From assembly GCA_007695295.1 (NCBI GenBank), contig REEB01000071.1, positions 1 to 48,797 on the forward strand: 48,797 nt of DNA, read 5' to 3'. Numbering within the stretch: position 1 is the stretch's first letter; each line of letters opens with the position of its first letter. Source of the DNA: Puniceicoccaceae bacterium. GTDB lineage: Bacteria > Verrucomicrobiota > Verrucomicrobiia > Opitutales > Opitutaceae. The notes below the pieces were generated by a model. That model did no database searches. It was not told the origin of the DNA and saw nothing but the letters and a program-made list of their open reading frames with translations. Made by a program: the position numbers and the translations under genes. Positions 1 through 10,891 of this stretch are shown piece after piece.

Positions 1-302
1 TCATCGGGGGAAGGTGGGGGTGGTTGTCCGGCTTCGGGGCGGGGGCTGTCCTTGTCCTTGGCGGCGGGCTCGGTGGGTTTGGGTTGGGCGGCGGCCTTGC
101 GGACGGGGTCTCCGGGGATCCACTCAGGGAAAGTGGGACGGCGGGCGAGGCCTTGGAAGTTGAGGGGATTGCCCGCCTCAGTCTGCCAACTGACGATTTC
201 CCATTGGTCGCGGCCGAGTCGGTTGAGGAAGGACTCGAGGATGGTAAGGGAGTTGATTTGCAGCTGTTGGCTGGAGAGGATTTTATATTCCCACAAAGAC
301 AT
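1..302 (-). CDS. DUF4177-like small protein, 3' end cut by window edge
   Basis: A minus-strand reading frame opens with ATG at 302 and runs without a stop off the left edge, giving 100 visible codons. The first 45 or so residues (starting MSLWEYKILSSQQLQINSL, then LNRLGRDQWEIVSW) have the pattern of the DUF4177 family: a WEYK strand, a helix ending in LNxLGxxxWE, and a second strand. The family has no established function. From about residue 60 the sequence is low-complexity, rich in Pro, Ala, Lys and Asp, and looks like a disordered tail. No Shine-Dalgarno is visible upstream. It is divergent from aroK, so the 84 bases between 303 and 386 should hold both promoters, although no clear boxes are seen. 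The family call rests on pattern recognition only. Confidence 0.6.
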   Translation of the reverse strand, partial: MSLWEYKILSSQQLQINSLTILESFLNRLGRDQWEIVSWQTEAGNPLNFQGLARRPTFPEWIPGDPVRKAAAQPKPTEPAAKDKDSPRPEAGQPPPPSPD

Positions 303-386
303 GCGTTTGCCGTTCGAAAAAGTTGGATTAACTCAGGCCATAGGGCAGGGAGGGAGGGCGAGTCAAACCCCGCCTTCGCGGCGCCG

Positions 387-956
387 ATGAAAGCGGCGGC
401 GCCTGGCGGCCGGTCCCGGCCCCAGCCGAATCTGTACCTGATCGGCTTTATGGGCACGGGAAAAACCACCGTGGGCCGGCTGGTGGCGAAGCGGCAGAAA
501 ATGACCTTTCTGGACAGCGACCACCAGATCGAGCGGGCGGCGGGGCGGACGATTCCGGAGATTTTCGAGAAGGAAGGGGAGACCCGTTTCCGCGAGCTGG
601 AAGTGGCCTTCATCGAGGAAGGACATCCGGCGGCGGGCTGCGTGGTGGCCTGCGGGGGAGGTTTGGCGGTGCAGCCTGGAAACTTGGAGCGCTTGCGGCG
701 GCGCGGCGTGGTCGTGTGCCTGGAGGCGAGCCCGGAAGTCATCCTGCAGCGCACCAGCGGCAATACCAACCGGCCGCTTCTGCGGGTGGCGGACCCGATG
801 GAGAGGATCCGGGAGCTGCTGGCGGAGCGGGCTGCTTTTTACCGGCAGGCCGGAACCCAAGTGCTGACGGACAAGCGGCGGCTGCCGGAGATCGTGCGGC
901 ATGTCAGCCGGATTTACCGGGAGGAGGCGCGTTTGTGGCGGCCGCCGGAGGATTAA
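387..956 (+). CDS. aroK: Shikimate kinase
   Basis: Phosphorylates shikimate to shikimate-3-phosphate with ATP, the fifth step of the chorismate pathway, in the cytosol. The 189-residue product has the P-loop GFMGTGKTT (residues 20-28), the Mg/shikimate-binding DSD (43-45), the shikimate-contacting Arg in FRE (about 69), the GGG turn (90-92) and the lid motif RPLL (129-132). Length is normal for the family apart from roughly 14 extra N-terminal residues. The frame stays open upstream to position 24, but that part is antisense to the neighbouring minus-strand gene and looks non-coding, so the ATG at 387 was chosen. Its 3' end overlaps the start of queG by 22 bases, so the two are probably co-transcribed. 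The name aroK (rather than aroL) is conventional. Confidence 0.93.
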   Translation: MKAAAPGGRSRPQPNLYLIGFMGTGKTTVGRLVAKRQKMTFLDSDHQIERAAGRTIPEIFEKEGETRFRELEVAFIEEGHPAAGCVVACGGGLAVQPGNLERLRRRGVVVCLEASPEVILQRTSGNTNRPLLRVADPMERIRELLAERAAFYRQAGTQVLTDKRRLPEIVRHVSRIYREEARLWRPPED

Positions 957-2128
957 AAGAGCGCCTGCGGGCGGAGCTGGCCGGGCTGGGCTTCGATGTG
1001 GTGCGCTTCGGCCAGGTGCGGCCGGATGCGGCGGGGGCGGAGCGCTTCCGAACCTGGCTGGCGCGGGGCTGGCAGGCGGAGATGGCCTGGTTGGGGCGCG
1101 GGGCGGAGAAGCGCTGCGACCCGCGCCTGGTGCTGCCCGGCGCCCTCACCGCGGTGGTCCTGGGGGTGAACTACCTGCCCGCCGCGGGCCGGCCGGACGG
1201 CCGGGGACGCTGGGCGCGGTATTCCTTGTATTCGGACTATCACGACACTATGCTCCGGGGACTGCGGGAGGCTGGCCGGAGGTTGGAAGCACTGGCCGGG
1301 CTCGGGCCGGAGGACCACCGTGAGTACACCGATACCGGCCCGCTGCTGGAGCGCGGGCTGGCGGCGGCCTGCGGGCTCGGTTGGCAGGGCAAAAACGGGA
1401 TGCTCATATCCCGGGAGCACGGCAACTGGCTGCTGCTGGGGGTGATGCTGGCCCGGCTCGACCTCGAGCCGGATCCGCCGCTGCGGAGCGGGCGCGGCGA
1501 AGTCGGCGGCCGGCCCGCGACGGGACATCTCTGCGGGAGCTGCGTGCGTTGTATCGAGATCTGTCCTACAGCGGCCATCCCGGAGCCGGGATTGGTGGAC
1601 GCGCGTCGCTGTATCTCCTACCATACGATCGAAAACCGAGGGATCATCCCCCGGGAGCTGCGGCCGGGCATCGGCGGTTATGTCTTCGGCTGCGATCTCT
1701 GCCTGGAAATCTGCCCCTGGAACAAGTTTGCCCGGGCCGGCCGGCAGGTGTTGCTGGAGGCGCGGGAGGAGTGGGCGGAGCTGCGGTTGGCCGCGCTGCT
1801 GCGGCTGGACGATGAAGCCTTCCGACGAATCTTCCGGAAGAGCCCGGTCAAGCGGGCGAAGCGGGCCGGGCTGGTGCGCAATGCCTGCGTGGTGGCGGGC
1901 AACCTGCGCGATCCCGCGGTGGCGGATCTTTGGCCGGAGGACAGTCCCGAATCGGTGCGTGAGATCCTGGCCGGTCTGGCCGGGTGCGATGGGGCGGCGC
2001 TCGTCCGGGCCCATGCGGTCTGGGCGGTGCGGCGGCTTTGGCCGGAGCAGGCCTTGGCGTGGCTGGCGGAGGCGTGGGAGCGGGAGGCCGACCCCGCCGT
2101 GTGCGCGGAGTACGAAGGACCGGTCTGA
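935..2128 (+). CDS. queG: Epoxyqueuosine reductase
   Basis: Cobalamin-dependent iron-sulfur enzyme that reduces epoxyqueuosine to queuosine in the wobble position of tRNAs carrying GUN anticodons, the last step of queuosine synthesis. The 397-residue product carries two ferredoxin-like clusters: CGSCVRCIEICP (Cys 200, 203, 206, 210) and CDLCLEICPW (Cys 253, 256, 260). The catalytic-acid region is EYTDTGPLLER with Asp133. The C-terminal third is helical, like the HEAT-like repeats of the family. GTG at 935 was chosen because a purine-rich GAGGAG lies eight bases upstream (921-926) and the N-terminus then matches the family. The start lies inside the end of aroK, so translation may be coupled. 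It converges on the phospholipase D-like gene with only 16 bases between stops. Confidence 0.93.
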   Translation: MAAAGGLKERLRAELAGLGFDVVRFGQVRPDAAGAERFRTWLARGWQAEMAWLGRGAEKRCDPRLVLPGALTAVVLGVNYLPAAGRPDGRGRWARYSLYSDYHDTMLRGLREAGRRLEALAGLGPEDHREYTDTGPLLERGLAAACGLGWQGKNGMLISREHGNWLLLGVMLARLDLEPDPPLRSGRGEVGGRPATGHLCGSCVRCIEICPTAAIPEPGLVDARRCISYHTIENRGIIPRELRPGIGGYVFGCDLCLEICPWNKFARAGRQVLLEAREEWAELRLAALLRLDDEAFRRIFRKSPVKRAKRAGLVRNACVVAGNLRDPAVADLWPEDSPESVREILAGLAGCDGAALVRAHAVWAVRRLWPEQALAWLAEAWEREADPAVCAEYEGPV

Positions 2129-2144
2129 AGGAAGCGCCCGGCTC

Positions 2145-3431
2145 TCAGAGCTGGGGGCCGAGGAAATTGCCGAGCAGCCCGCGGAGGCGTTGGCCGGGGG
2201 GGCGGTTTTCCCAATCCTCCAGCGTGTATTCAGAAGAACGCGACAGATCGTCATTGAAAATCCGGATCATGTCGCGGGCGAACTCCGCGTTGAAGACATT
2301 GACATTGGTCTCGTCGTTGATGCGGAAAGAGCGGTTGTCGAAATTGGCGGATCCAAAAGAGACCCACTGATCGTCGACGATGAAGAGCTTGGCGTGAAAG
2401 CGGGAGTCCTGGTATTCGTGGATGCGGATGCCTTTCTTGAGGAGCGGTCCCCAACGGCTGATCGCCGCCAGTCGCACCCAAGGCTGGCCGATCTTTTCGC
2501 CGGGGGCGATGATATCGATCTCCACGCCGCGCTCGCGGGCTTCGATCAGGGCCTGCATGATCGTTGGGTCGGGGGCGAAGAAGGCGGTGGAGATTCGGAT
2601 GTGCTCGCGGGCGGCGGAGAAAGCGAGGAGCAGAAGGGTGCGGATATGCTTGTGGCCTTCGCGGGGCGAGCTGTTGACCGTCTGGAGGGCGAGATTGCCG
2701 GCGTCGTCCAGCTCGGGGAAATAGGCTTCGCCGAGCAGGAGTCCGCCGGTGGAGAGGAGCCAGTTGTCGAGGAAGGCGGCCTGGAGTCGGCCGACGGCGG
2801 GTCCTTCGATTATGAAATGGTTGTCGCGGTAGGTGGTTTCGGGATCGTCGCCGACCCAGGAGTCGCCGAGATTGGCGCCGCCGGTGAAGCCGACCCGGCC
2901 GTCGACGACGAGGAGTTTGCGGTGGGTGCGGTGGTTGAAGCGGGTGCTCCGGTACCAAGACGGTTTGCGGTACCGTACCAGCTCCACCCCGGCATCGGTC
3001 ATGGTCTCGAAAAAGCCGTTTTCCGCTTTGCGCGAGCCGATGAAGTCGAGAATGACATGCACGGACATGCCGGCCTCGGCCCGTTCGGCGAGGGCTTCGG
3101 CAAAGGCGCCGGCAACCTCGTCGCCGTAGTACTCGTAGGTTTCGAGGGTGACGGAATGGCGGGCGCCGGCGATGGCCTCGAGCATGGCGGGGAAGATTTC
3201 CTCACCGTCACGCAGGACGGTGATGCGATTTCCTTCGAGGGCGGGACCGCCGAGGAGGTGCTCGAGGGTGCGGCGGAAGGCGGGGTCGCCGGCGGTTGCG
3301 AAAGGTTCGACGGTGACGGTGAGACGCTTGGAGACGGGACGGGCGTTGAAATAGAAAATCAGGACTGCCGCCGTGAGCAGGAGGGTTCCGAGGACGGCGG
3401 CGGGGATGAGAAGCGTGCGTTTGCGGGCCAT
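2145..3431 (-). CDS. Phospholipase D / cardiolipin synthase-like protein
   Basis: Two HKD active-site motifs are intact: H170-R-K172 with Asp177 (HRKLLVVD) and H346-A-K348 with Asp353 (HAKLFIVD). Each is followed by the GxN/SxN turn typical of the family (FTGGANLGD, SFGSANFDNRS). Paired HKD domains build one active site that passes through a phospho-histidine intermediate; membrane-anchored bacterial members of this length usually make cardiolipin. One transmembrane helix at residues 7-28 anchors it, with the catalytic part following. The 428-residue length is close to ClsB/ClsC-type enzymes, but the exact substrate cannot be told from sequence. ATG at 3431 was chosen; an in-frame TTG at 3443 would add four residues. 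No strong ribosome binding site is visible. It lies 69 bases downstream of the TPR gene on the same strand. Confidence 0.85.
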   Translation of the reverse strand: MARKRTLLIPAAVLGTLLLTAAVLIFYFNARPVSKRLTVTVEPFATAGDPAFRRTLEHLLGGPALEGNRITVLRDGEEIFPAMLEAIAGARHSVTLETYEYYGDEVAGAFAEALAERAEAGMSVHVILDFIGSRKAENGFFETMTDAGVELVRYRKPSWYRSTRFNHRTHRKLLVVDGRVGFTGGANLGDSWVGDDPETTYRDNHFIIEGPAVGRLQAAFLDNWLLSTGGLLLGEAYFPELDDAGNLALQTVNSSPREGHKHIRTLLLLAFSAAREHIRISTAFFAPDPTIMQALIEARERGVEIDIIAPGEKIGQPWVRLAAISRWGPLLKKGIRIHEYQDSRFHAKLFIVDDQWVSFGSANFDNRSFRINDETNVNVFNAEFARDMIRIFNDDLSRSSEYTLEDWENRPPGQRLRGLLGNFLGPQL

Positions 3432-3500
3432 GGGCGGTGACAACGGTGGGCGCGATGAGCGGGAATGGCAAATGCCGCGCCGAGAGCGGGCCGGGGCCGG

Positions 3501-5696
3501 TCAGCTCTCGAGGTCGGCGAGGAGCCGGCGGTGAATTTCCGCGTAGCCGGGGAGATGGCGGGCTTCGCGCCGGATTTCAGGGTGCTCAATAAGGCTGCGG
3601 TAGGCGAAGGGGAAACTGAGGATGGTCTGGATGAACAGGCCGGGCATCTCGCGTTGTTTTTCCTCCAGGTAGATTTCGTAGGCAGATTCAGGATACAGAA
3701 GGATCCGGGCGGTGGCCAATTGGGGACGGAGGTCGGCCTGTCGCATGGGATCGGGGGCGGAGTGGTAGATCGCCTTAATTTGCTCGAAGTGGCGTTCCGC
3801 CTCTTCGCGGCGGTCTTGCTCGAGGGCGATGAGAAGGCGGGTGGTGTGCCGCCAGATCTGGAACTGGGGGTTGTCGAACTCGGTGCGGATGGCGGCGGCC
3901 TCCTCGATGAGGCGCGCGGCGAGCCGGCGGGAACGGTCCGTGTCGCGGAAGTAGCGGGCGTGCTGGAGGAGGGAGAAGGTAAGGGTGGTGTGTACGTTGG
4001 GCTGGATATCGTCGGGCAATCGGGAAATGAAAGTGCGCAGGCGCTCGACCGCCTCGGGGTTGTTGTCGAGGAGTCGGATGGTCGCGATGGTGGCGATGGT
4101 TTCGAAATTCCAATCCTCGCCCGCTTCCAGCAGCGACTCGTGTTCGTCGGCCCAGGCTTGGATGCGTTCCCGGTCGGGACGGAGGGTCATTTCGAGACCG
4201 AAGAGCTGCTGGCGGAGGTTTTCGTCGTCGGGGTAGAGGGCGGTGAGCCGGCGGGTAAGGTCGAGGGCTTCGGCGAAGCGGCCCATCTGGCGGAGCTGGA
4301 TCTGCATTTGCCCGAGGAGGCTGCCGTTGCGGGGATCGAGCCGGAGGGCGTCGTAGAGACGGTCGAGCCCTTCGTTGAAGCGGCCCATGCGGCGCAGGAC
4401 GTAGCCCTCGGCTTCGATGAGTTCGGCTTGGCCGGGGGAGGCCTCGATGGCCCGGCGGAGGACTTCGAGGGCGCCTTCGTTGTCGCGCCGCCCATGGTAG
4501 CGCACGTAGGACTCGGCGAGCAGGGTCTCGGGCCGTTCGGGGGCGAGGGCCTTGGCACGGGCAAGGGCGCGGTCGGCGGTGGCGAGATTTTCCTCTGGGT
4601 CGCCGTATTCGAAGTGTACCTTGGAGGCGTGGATCCAGGCGAGGCGGCTCCAAGCGTCGGAGAAGCGTGGATCGAGGTCGACGGCCTCGCGGAGCAGGGC
4701 GGCGGCGGCTTCGAACTGCTCCTGCATGCGGACGCGGGCGCGCATTTTCTCCCGGGCGCGCAGATAGAGGTCGTAGGCTTCGACGCTGGTGGTGGGGGCG
4801 CCGTGGAGGGCTTCGCGTTCGCTGGGGGTGAGTTCGGTGCGGAGGGCGGCGGCGATTTCATCCGCGACCTGGGCCTGGATGGCGAAGATGTCGTCGAGGT
4901 CGCGGTCGAAGCGGCCGGCCCAGAGGTGTTCGTCACTGACGGCGTCGATAAGCTGGGCGGTGACGCGGACGCGGTTGCCTGCGCGGCGGACGGAGCCCTC
5001 GAGAATATGGGAGGCGCGGAGCTCTTCGGCGATCTGCCGGAGATTGAGGGCGGTGCCGGCATAGCCCATGACGGAGGTGCGGGAGATGACCCGGAGCTGG
5101 GAGATGCGGGAGAGGTTGGTGAGCAGGTCCTCGTGGACGCCGTCGGCGAAAAAGGCGTTTTCCGCTTCCGGGCTCATGTTGACGAAAGGCAGGACGGCGA
5201 GGACCGGGTTGGCAGCCGGAACCGGGGTGGTGGCGGGGATGGCGGCGGTTCCCGGGGCCGGGGCAGGCGGCGGGCCGGAGCGCTGGGTGGCGACCCAGAG
5301 GCCGGCCCCGCCAAAAATCAGGCCGAAGAGAAAGGCGGGGAAAAGCGCGCCGAAGAGCAGGGCGAAGCGGTTGCGGCGGCGCTGGTGGGCGCCCGGGACG
5401 GCTTCCGGCGCCTGTTCCTCGCGGACCTGGCGGGTGGGGCGGACGCCATCGGGGGTGAGTTCGAAGGCCCAGGCCAGGATGAGGGCGATCGGGAAACCGA
5501 GGGCCACCAGCAGGATGACGAAGCGACTCGCCCAGGTCGGGATGTCGAACTGCGGGAAAACCGCGACTGTGATCTGGATGACGAGCCAGCCCACCAGCAG
5601 GTAAGTGCCCGCAACTTGGAACACCTTGCGGCGCTTCAGTTCTTGGAAGAACGTTGTGTTCTCCGGCGGGGCGGACGGCGGCGGTTCGGATTCCAT
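3501..5696 (-). CDS. Membrane-anchored TolB-N-like / TPR protein
   Basis: The product (731 residues from the chosen ATG) starts with a basic segment, ELKRRKVFQVAGTY, typical of this family, and two closely spaced transmembrane helices. A third hydrophobic helix follows after a short linker, then a Pro/Ala-rich stretch. Next comes a FlgO/TolB-N-like domain (ILAVLPFVNMS through the ILEGSVRR and AQLIDA motifs), as in CadC-like and class III cyclase-like proteins. The C-terminal half is tetratricopeptide-like helical repeats. There is no DNA-binding or cyclase domain, so it is probably a membrane scaffold or sensor with the repeats outside the cytoplasm; this role is inference. ATG at 5696 was chosen because the family motif begins soon after it. 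An in-frame ATG at 5759 would add 21 arginine-rich residues. Confidence 0.75.
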   Translation of the reverse strand: MESEPPPSAPPENTTFFQELKRRKVFQVAGTYLLVGWLVIQITVAVFPQFDIPTWASRFVILLVALGFPIALILAWAFELTPDGVRPTRQVREEQAPEAVPGAHQRRRNRFALLFGALFPAFLFGLIFGGAGLWVATQRSGPPPAPAPGTAAIPATTPVPAANPVLAVLPFVNMSPEAENAFFADGVHEDLLTNLSRISQLRVISRTSVMGYAGTALNLRQIAEELRASHILEGSVRRAGNRVRVTAQLIDAVSDEHLWAGRFDRDLDDIFAIQAQVADEIAAALRTELTPSEREALHGAPTTSVEAYDLYLRAREKMRARVRMQEQFEAAAALLREAVDLDPRFSDAWSRLAWIHASKVHFEYGDPEENLATADRALARAKALAPERPETLLAESYVRYHGRRDNEGALEVLRRAIEASPGQAELIEAEGYVLRRMGRFNEGLDRLYDALRLDPRNGSLLGQMQIQLRQMGRFAEALDLTRRLTALYPDDENLRQQLFGLEMTLRPDRERIQAWADEHESLLEAGEDWNFETIATIATIRLLDNNPEAVERLRTFISRLPDDIQPNVHTTLTFSLLQHARYFRDTDRSRRLAARLIEEAAAIRTEFDNPQFQIWRHTTRLLIALEQDRREEAERHFEQIKAIYHSAPDPMRQADLRPQLATARILLYPESAYEIYLEEKQREMPGLFIQTILSFPFAYRSLIEHPEIRREARHLPGYAEIHRRLLADLES

Positions 5697-5781
5697 CGGG
5701 TCGGATCGGGGGGCGGAAGCGGGGAAGCAGCGTTTCCCGTGCCATTCAAGAAGGCGCATCTCCGAGCCGACGCCAAGAACG

Positions 5782-5814
5782 AAAACCCGGCCGGACCTTG
5801 CGGTCGCGGCCGGG
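5782..5814 (-). terminator. Rho-independent terminator of the chemoreceptor gene
   Basis: Plus-strand 5786-5797 pairs with 5802-5814: CCCGGCCG with CGGCCGGG and GACC with GGTC, loop TTGC, one bulged G at 5806. Read on the minus strand the stem is followed directly by TTTTCGTTCTT. It begins 41 bases beyond the stop of the methyl-accepting chemotaxis gene, the right place to end that transcript and to separate it from the TPR gene downstream. Confidence 0.75.
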
Positions 5815-5855
5815 CTGAAAGTGCCGGTGAAGCGGGTTCGGCCGGCTGGCGGCGC

Positions 5856-7829
5856 TCAGTTGTGGCCGGCTTCGAGCGGGATGGAAGACTTGGCGGGAGC
5901 GTGGAAGCGCATGCCGGCGGCGGACGCCGGGACGGGCTTTTTCAGTGAGACTGTGTTGAAGCGCGGCTGGGGCGAGCCCGTCCGGAATGCTGGACCCGGC
6001 GGATGATTACCGGCGGCCGCGACGGACCGGTTCCGGAGTCCCTCGACCAAGCCGACGAGGTCTTCGACCACGGTGGTGAGTTCGGCGGCCTGGGCATTGA
6101 GCTCCTCGGCGGCGGAGGCGGTTTCTTCGGCGTTGGAGGCGTTGGACTGGGTGACCTGGTCCATTTGGGCGATGCCGGTATTGATCTGACCGATACCTTC
6201 GTTCTGCTCGCGGGAGGCCGTCACGACCTCCTCGATGAGGCCGTCGACCTCGCGGGCGTGGGTGGCGATGTCCCCGAGGCTGCGGGCGACCTGCTCGCTG
6301 ACTTGGACGCCCTTCTCGCTTTTGGCGATGGCATCGTCGATTTTCTCGGCGGTCTCGCGGGCGGCTTCGGCGGAGCGGCGGGCGAGATTGCGGACCTCCT
6401 CGGCGACGACGGCGAAGCCCATGCCGGCCTCGCCGGCCCGGGCGGCTTCGACGGCGGCATTGAGGGCGAGGATGTTGGTCTGAAAGGCGATCTCGTCGAT
6501 GGTCTTGATGATCTTGGAGATTTCCCCGCTGCTGGCATGGATCGCATCCATGGCGACTCGCATTTCCTCCATCCGCACGGCGCCGGTTTCGGCGGCGGCG
6601 CGGGCTTGGCCGGCGATGCCCTTGGCACGCTCGGCGCCCTCCTGGTTGCGAGCCGTCATGGAGGACATTTCCTCGAGCGAGGAACTTATTTCCTCCAGCG
6701 AAGCGGCCTGCTCGCTGGCGCCCTCGGCGAGGGACTGGCTGGAGCCGGAGACCTGACCGGCGGCGGAGGCGGTTTGCTCGGAACTGGCACTGAGGGTGTC
6801 GGCCAGGCGCTTGAGGCGGCGGCTGAGGCTCAGGCCAATGAAACTACCGAAGAACAGCGCCAAGGCGGTGCCGGCAATCATGGCGACGGAGATATAGGTG
6901 GTATAGGACGCTGCGTTGGCACGAGCTTCGGTGACCGCGTGCTCGCTGTTGTCGACCGCATAGTCCGCCAGCGGGATGAGCACCGCACCAATGGCCAGCT
7001 CGTTCTGGCGGATCTCTTCCAATTGGATGGCCGCCATCCGGATACGGGTCTGCTCGGCGGCGTTGGCCTCAGCCCGCACCACCTCAAGCCGGTCCACGAT
7101 GGCATCGGCCGCTGCCAGGAGGTCGTCGAGGCGGGCGGGGGAAAGCTCCGACCCTGCCTGTTCAAGAAGCTCCTGATAAATCCCGGCGAAGGACTGTTGC
7201 AGGCGGTCGAGATCACGGAGGGCCGAGCGAACCCCTTCGACGCGGATTTGATTGACGTGATTCCATTCGAAAGGCCGGGGGTTGCGGGGAAGCGCGGACG
7301 CTCCGTTACCGGTCGCGGCAGCGTGAAGCAGGCCCCGGGTGAGGCCGAGATAGTGAATCTGGAAGGAATCCAGCTCATTGAGTACATATGACGGGGCCGG
7401 GAGGCCGGCTTCCAACAGGGAACGGGCCAGCGGCAGGTACCGTTCATTGATGCCCCGGCGGGCTGCGAAGAGGGATTGGATTTCCGCCCAGGTGCGGGCG
7501 GCCTCGTCGGAGTGATCGATGGCTTCAAAGTCATCCATGGCCCGGTCCAACTCGGCCAGCGCCAGGCGGCCGCGCTCGAACTGTTCGTCCATGAACTCGA
7601 GGGTTAGGTTTGGACTCAGCAAAGTGCGCATGGCCGTGCTGAGGTCGAACATGGCCGACTCCATTTCGAGCAGGTTGAGAGCCGAAGGAAGATCCCGGGT
7701 GGCGATGGTTTCCACCTGTCTGGAGACCAGGGTCATGCCCCGAAATCCGAGGCCGCCGATGGTCAGGCCGATGAGGGCGACGATACAGAAACTACCGATG
7801 AGTCTGCGTTTGAGCGTAAGCGTAATCAT
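5856..7829 (-). CDS. Methyl-accepting chemotaxis protein
   Basis: Transmembrane chemoreceptor of 657 residues. The first helix is at about 8-30, followed by a periplasmic ligand-binding region of about 280 mostly helical residues (four-helix-bundle type by appearance), a second membrane helix at about 313-335, and a cytoplasmic coiled-coil signalling domain. The conserved hairpin tip reads [19 protein letters not shown], followed by the [19 protein letters not shown] motif, at about residues 443-483; this contacts CheA and CheW. A canonical HAMP domain is short or absent: the second helix runs almost directly into the signalling helices. The C-terminus lacks an obvious CheR-binding pentapeptide. 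The ATG start gives a normal membrane-insertion N-terminus. The gene stands alone, with its own terminator, in a genome that also has the flagellar genes seen here. The ligand is unknown. Confidence 0.93.
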   Translation of the reverse strand: MITLTLKRRLIGSFCIVALIGLTIGGLGFRGMTLVSRQVETIATRDLPSALNLLEMESAMFDLSTAMRTLLSPNLTLEFMDEQFERGRLALAELDRAMDDFEAIDHSDEAARTWAEIQSLFAARRGINERYLPLARSLLEAGLPAPSYVLNELDSFQIHYLGLTRGLLHAAATGNGASALPRNPRPFEWNHVNQIRVEGVRSALRDLDRLQQSFAGIYQELLEQAGSELSPARLDDLLAAADAIVDRLEVVRAEANAAEQTRIRMAAIQLEEIRQNELAIGAVLIPLADYAVDNSEHAVTEARANAASYTTYISVAMIAGTALALFFGSFIGLSLSRRLKRLADTLSASSEQTASAAGQVSGSSQSLAEGASEQAASLEEISSSLEEMSSMTARNQEGAERAKGIAGQARAAAETGAVRMEEMRVAMDAIHASSGEISKIIKTIDEIAFQTNILALNAAVEAARAGEAGMGFAVVAEEVRNLARRSAEAARETAEKIDDAIAKSEKGVQVSEQVARSLGDIATHAREVDGLIEEVVTASREQNEGIGQINTGIAQMDQVTQSNASNAEETASAAEELNAQAAELTTVVEDLVGLVEGLRNRSVAAAGNHPPGPAFRTGSPQPRFNTVSLKKPVPASAAGMRFHAPAKSSIPLEAGHN

Positions 7830-7974
7830 GGATGGTTGATGGGCAGGGCGCGTTCACCGTGCGGATAAATCGAAAGCCACCCTCGACTGAGGATGGCTTG
7901 TCCGTTCGGATCGAACTGAGGTTCGGGAGATTTAACGTCGCTCCGGAGAAGCGATGAAACGGCTCCGTTTCGCT

Positions 7975-8107
7975 TTACGAAGAATTTATTATCGCCGATG
8001 TCCGGCCAAGGGCCGCGATGGCATCGCCGAGGATCTCGAGCGGCCGGACCCCGGGTCTCGCCGGCACTTTCCGGAGCTGCCGGCCGATGCGAACCAGCGT
8101 GGCGGGC
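7975..8107 (-). other. Open stretch downstream of the phosphatase gene, possible gene remnant
   Basis: The 282 bases between the chemoreceptor start (7829) and the phosphatase stop (8112) hold no recognised gene. On the minus strand, right after that stop, an open frame to TAA at 7975 reads like protein (VRIGRQLRKVPARPGVRP, then LEILGDAIAAL) with GC-rich third positions, but it has no ATG. It could be a remnant, a very small gene with a rare start, or chance in GC-rich DNA. The part nearest the chemoreceptor contains a 9-bp imperfect hairpin (around 7876-7897) that may sit in its leader. Confidence 0.25.
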
Positions 8108-8111
8108 GGCC

Positions 8112-9554
8112 TCAGCGCGGCCGCGGTGTCTGCGGGTACTCGTCGATGATGTTGCCTTCGGCGTCGAAAACCAACAGGTGGCGGTGGGTGCCTTGGAGGG
8201 TGACGACGATGCCGTGGTGGATGGGTTTGGCGCGGTCGAGGTACCAAGTTTGCTCCACGTCGTGTACCGGTCTCGTGCCGACCCCCCAAGCACCGTCGCC
8301 GACGTAGAGGATGCCGTCCGAGCGGATTTCTCCGCCACGGATGGGGGCGGTGCGCTTGTAGGTGTGGTCGTGGTTTTCGAAGGCGAGCTCGACGCCGTAG
8401 CGTTCGAAGAGAGGCAGCCAGTGCTCCCGGATGGAGGAGGAGAAATAGTGGTTGTAGTCACGGTGGGAGGGGAAGGCCGGCACGTGGTAGACCGGGATGA
8501 GGTGCGGGCGGCCCTCCCGCTCGCGGAGGGTGGTTTCGAGCCATTCGGTTTGGGTGCCCTCGACCGGGGTCGCATGGTGGGTATCGAGAATGATCAGGGA
8601 GAGGTAATCCCCGACATCGAGCACGCCGTAGGCCTGGGGATGAGGGAAAGCGAAGAGCGAGAAGAAATAAGGAGCCATCGCCCGGCGATACTCAAGGGTG
8701 TCCTCGTAGGCTTCGCGGCCCCGGTCTCCGCCCATGAAAAAACCACCGCGGACTTCATGGTTGCCGATGGCGACCACGATGGGCACGACACGGCCGTCGT
8801 CCGCGATGAGCGTCTGTAGGTTGACCTCGAACCACGTGTACCAGCGCTCGACGCGGTCTTCGAGGCCGTCGGCATAGGCGAGATCACCGCCCCAGACAAT
8901 GAAGTCGGGATCGTACTGCATGGCGGCGCGGTTGGTCGCCTCCATCCATTCACGGCGGTGGAGGGTGTCGCCCCCGGTGATGAAACGGACGGGTTCCTGG
9001 GCGGTGCCGGGGAGGGTGCGGAAGTAGTAAGTGCGGCCGTCTTCGAAGACGCGGAAGTCGTAGGCCGTGTCCGGGCTCAGCCCGGTCAGCTCGACGCGGT
9101 GAATCTCCCGGTCGGAAAAGGGAAACTCGCTGGTCTCGGCCCGGACTTCCGTCCAGTCGTCGAGTCCGCGCTGGCGGTAGCGCAGCGGCGGGTCGGCCTC
9201 TACTCCGGCGAGGGTGTGCCAGTCGATGACCATGGTGGTGGTGGGGTCCTGGCGCCAGGTCAGGAACAGGCCGAGGGGCTCATTCGGGGCCGGTGCGTCG
9301 ATGGGCGGCGGCGTCTCCTGCGGGTGTGGAGTGTCCGCGGCGGGTGTTGGATCCGGCGGCAGCGGCTGCGGCTCCGGTGCTTGCGGCTGGACTTGGCCGA
9401 CATCTCCTTCGGGCAGGGCGACGCCGACGGATTCCCGCACCGGGCAGGCGGTGGTGAGGAAAAGCAGCAGGAGCAGCCCGGGGAGCATCAGGAGACCACG
9501 GAGCGGCGCCGGATTTTGGGATGAGGGGTTTCGGGAGGGTGCAAGGGTGGCCAT
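8112..9554 (-). CDS. Purple acid phosphatase-like metallophosphoesterase, probable lipoprotein
   Basis: The 480-residue product begins with a hydrophobic signal segment ending FLTTAC, a plausible though imperfect lipobox, then a Pro-rich linker of about 50 residues. Next comes a fibronectin-III-like N-terminal domain ([15 protein letters not shown] to [10 protein letters not shown]) as in purple acid phosphatases, then a calcineurin-like phosphoesterase domain. Metal-ligand motifs are visible: [23 protein letters not shown], and the late histidines in VYHVPAF and FENHDHTY. The tyrosine typical of purple enzymes would be the Y of DLAYADG. The predicted role is hydrolysis of phosphate esters at the outer side of the membrane; the substrate is unknown. 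ATG at 9554 was chosen because upstream codons run into the argG promoter region and encode no signal peptide. It is divergent from argG. Confidence 0.82.
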   Translation of the reverse strand: MATLAPSRNPSSQNPAPLRGLLMLPGLLLLLFLTTACPVRESVGVALPEGDVGQVQPQAPEPQPLPPDPTPAADTPHPQETPPPIDAPAPNEPLGLFLTWRQDPTTTMVIDWHTLAGVEADPPLRYRQRGLDDWTEVRAETSEFPFSDREIHRVELTGLSPDTAYDFRVFEDGRTYYFRTLPGTAQEPVRFITGGDTLHRREWMEATNRAAMQYDPDFIVWGGDLAYADGLEDRVERWYTWFEVNLQTLIADDGRVVPIVVAIGNHEVRGGFFMGGDRGREAYEDTLEYRRAMAPYFFSLFAFPHPQAYGVLDVGDYLSLIILDTHHATPVEGTQTEWLETTLREREGRPHLIPVYHVPAFPSHRDYNHYFSSSIREHWLPLFERYGVELAFENHDHTYKRTAPIRGGEIRSDGILYVGDGAWGVGTRPVHDVEQTWYLDRAKPIHHGIVVTLQGTHRHLLVFDAEGNIIDEYPQTPRPR

Positions 9555-9666
9555 GGGAGCCAACCCTTGCCCCCGTGCGTCCCAGGTCAACCCACTCCGG
9601 ACCCCTTCTCGCCACCCCACCTTTTTTGCGTGGTTTTTTGCCGGGCCGCCCCCACAATCCGCCGCC

Positions 9667-10890
<1,224 letters not shown>

Positions 10891-10891
10891 G

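Noticed and set aside
3465-5948. Plus-strand open frame of over 800 codons opposite the TPR gene
   Set aside because: The minus-strand frame has clear family motifs, membrane helices and TPR repeats. The plus-strand product is Gly/Glu/Val-rich with no recognisable domain, as expected from the antisense of GC-rich codons.
7830-7990. Possible cyclic-di-GMP riboswitch ahead of the chemoreceptor
   Set aside because: Such switches often precede these genes, but the conserved core sequence elements were not found; only generic hairpins are present.
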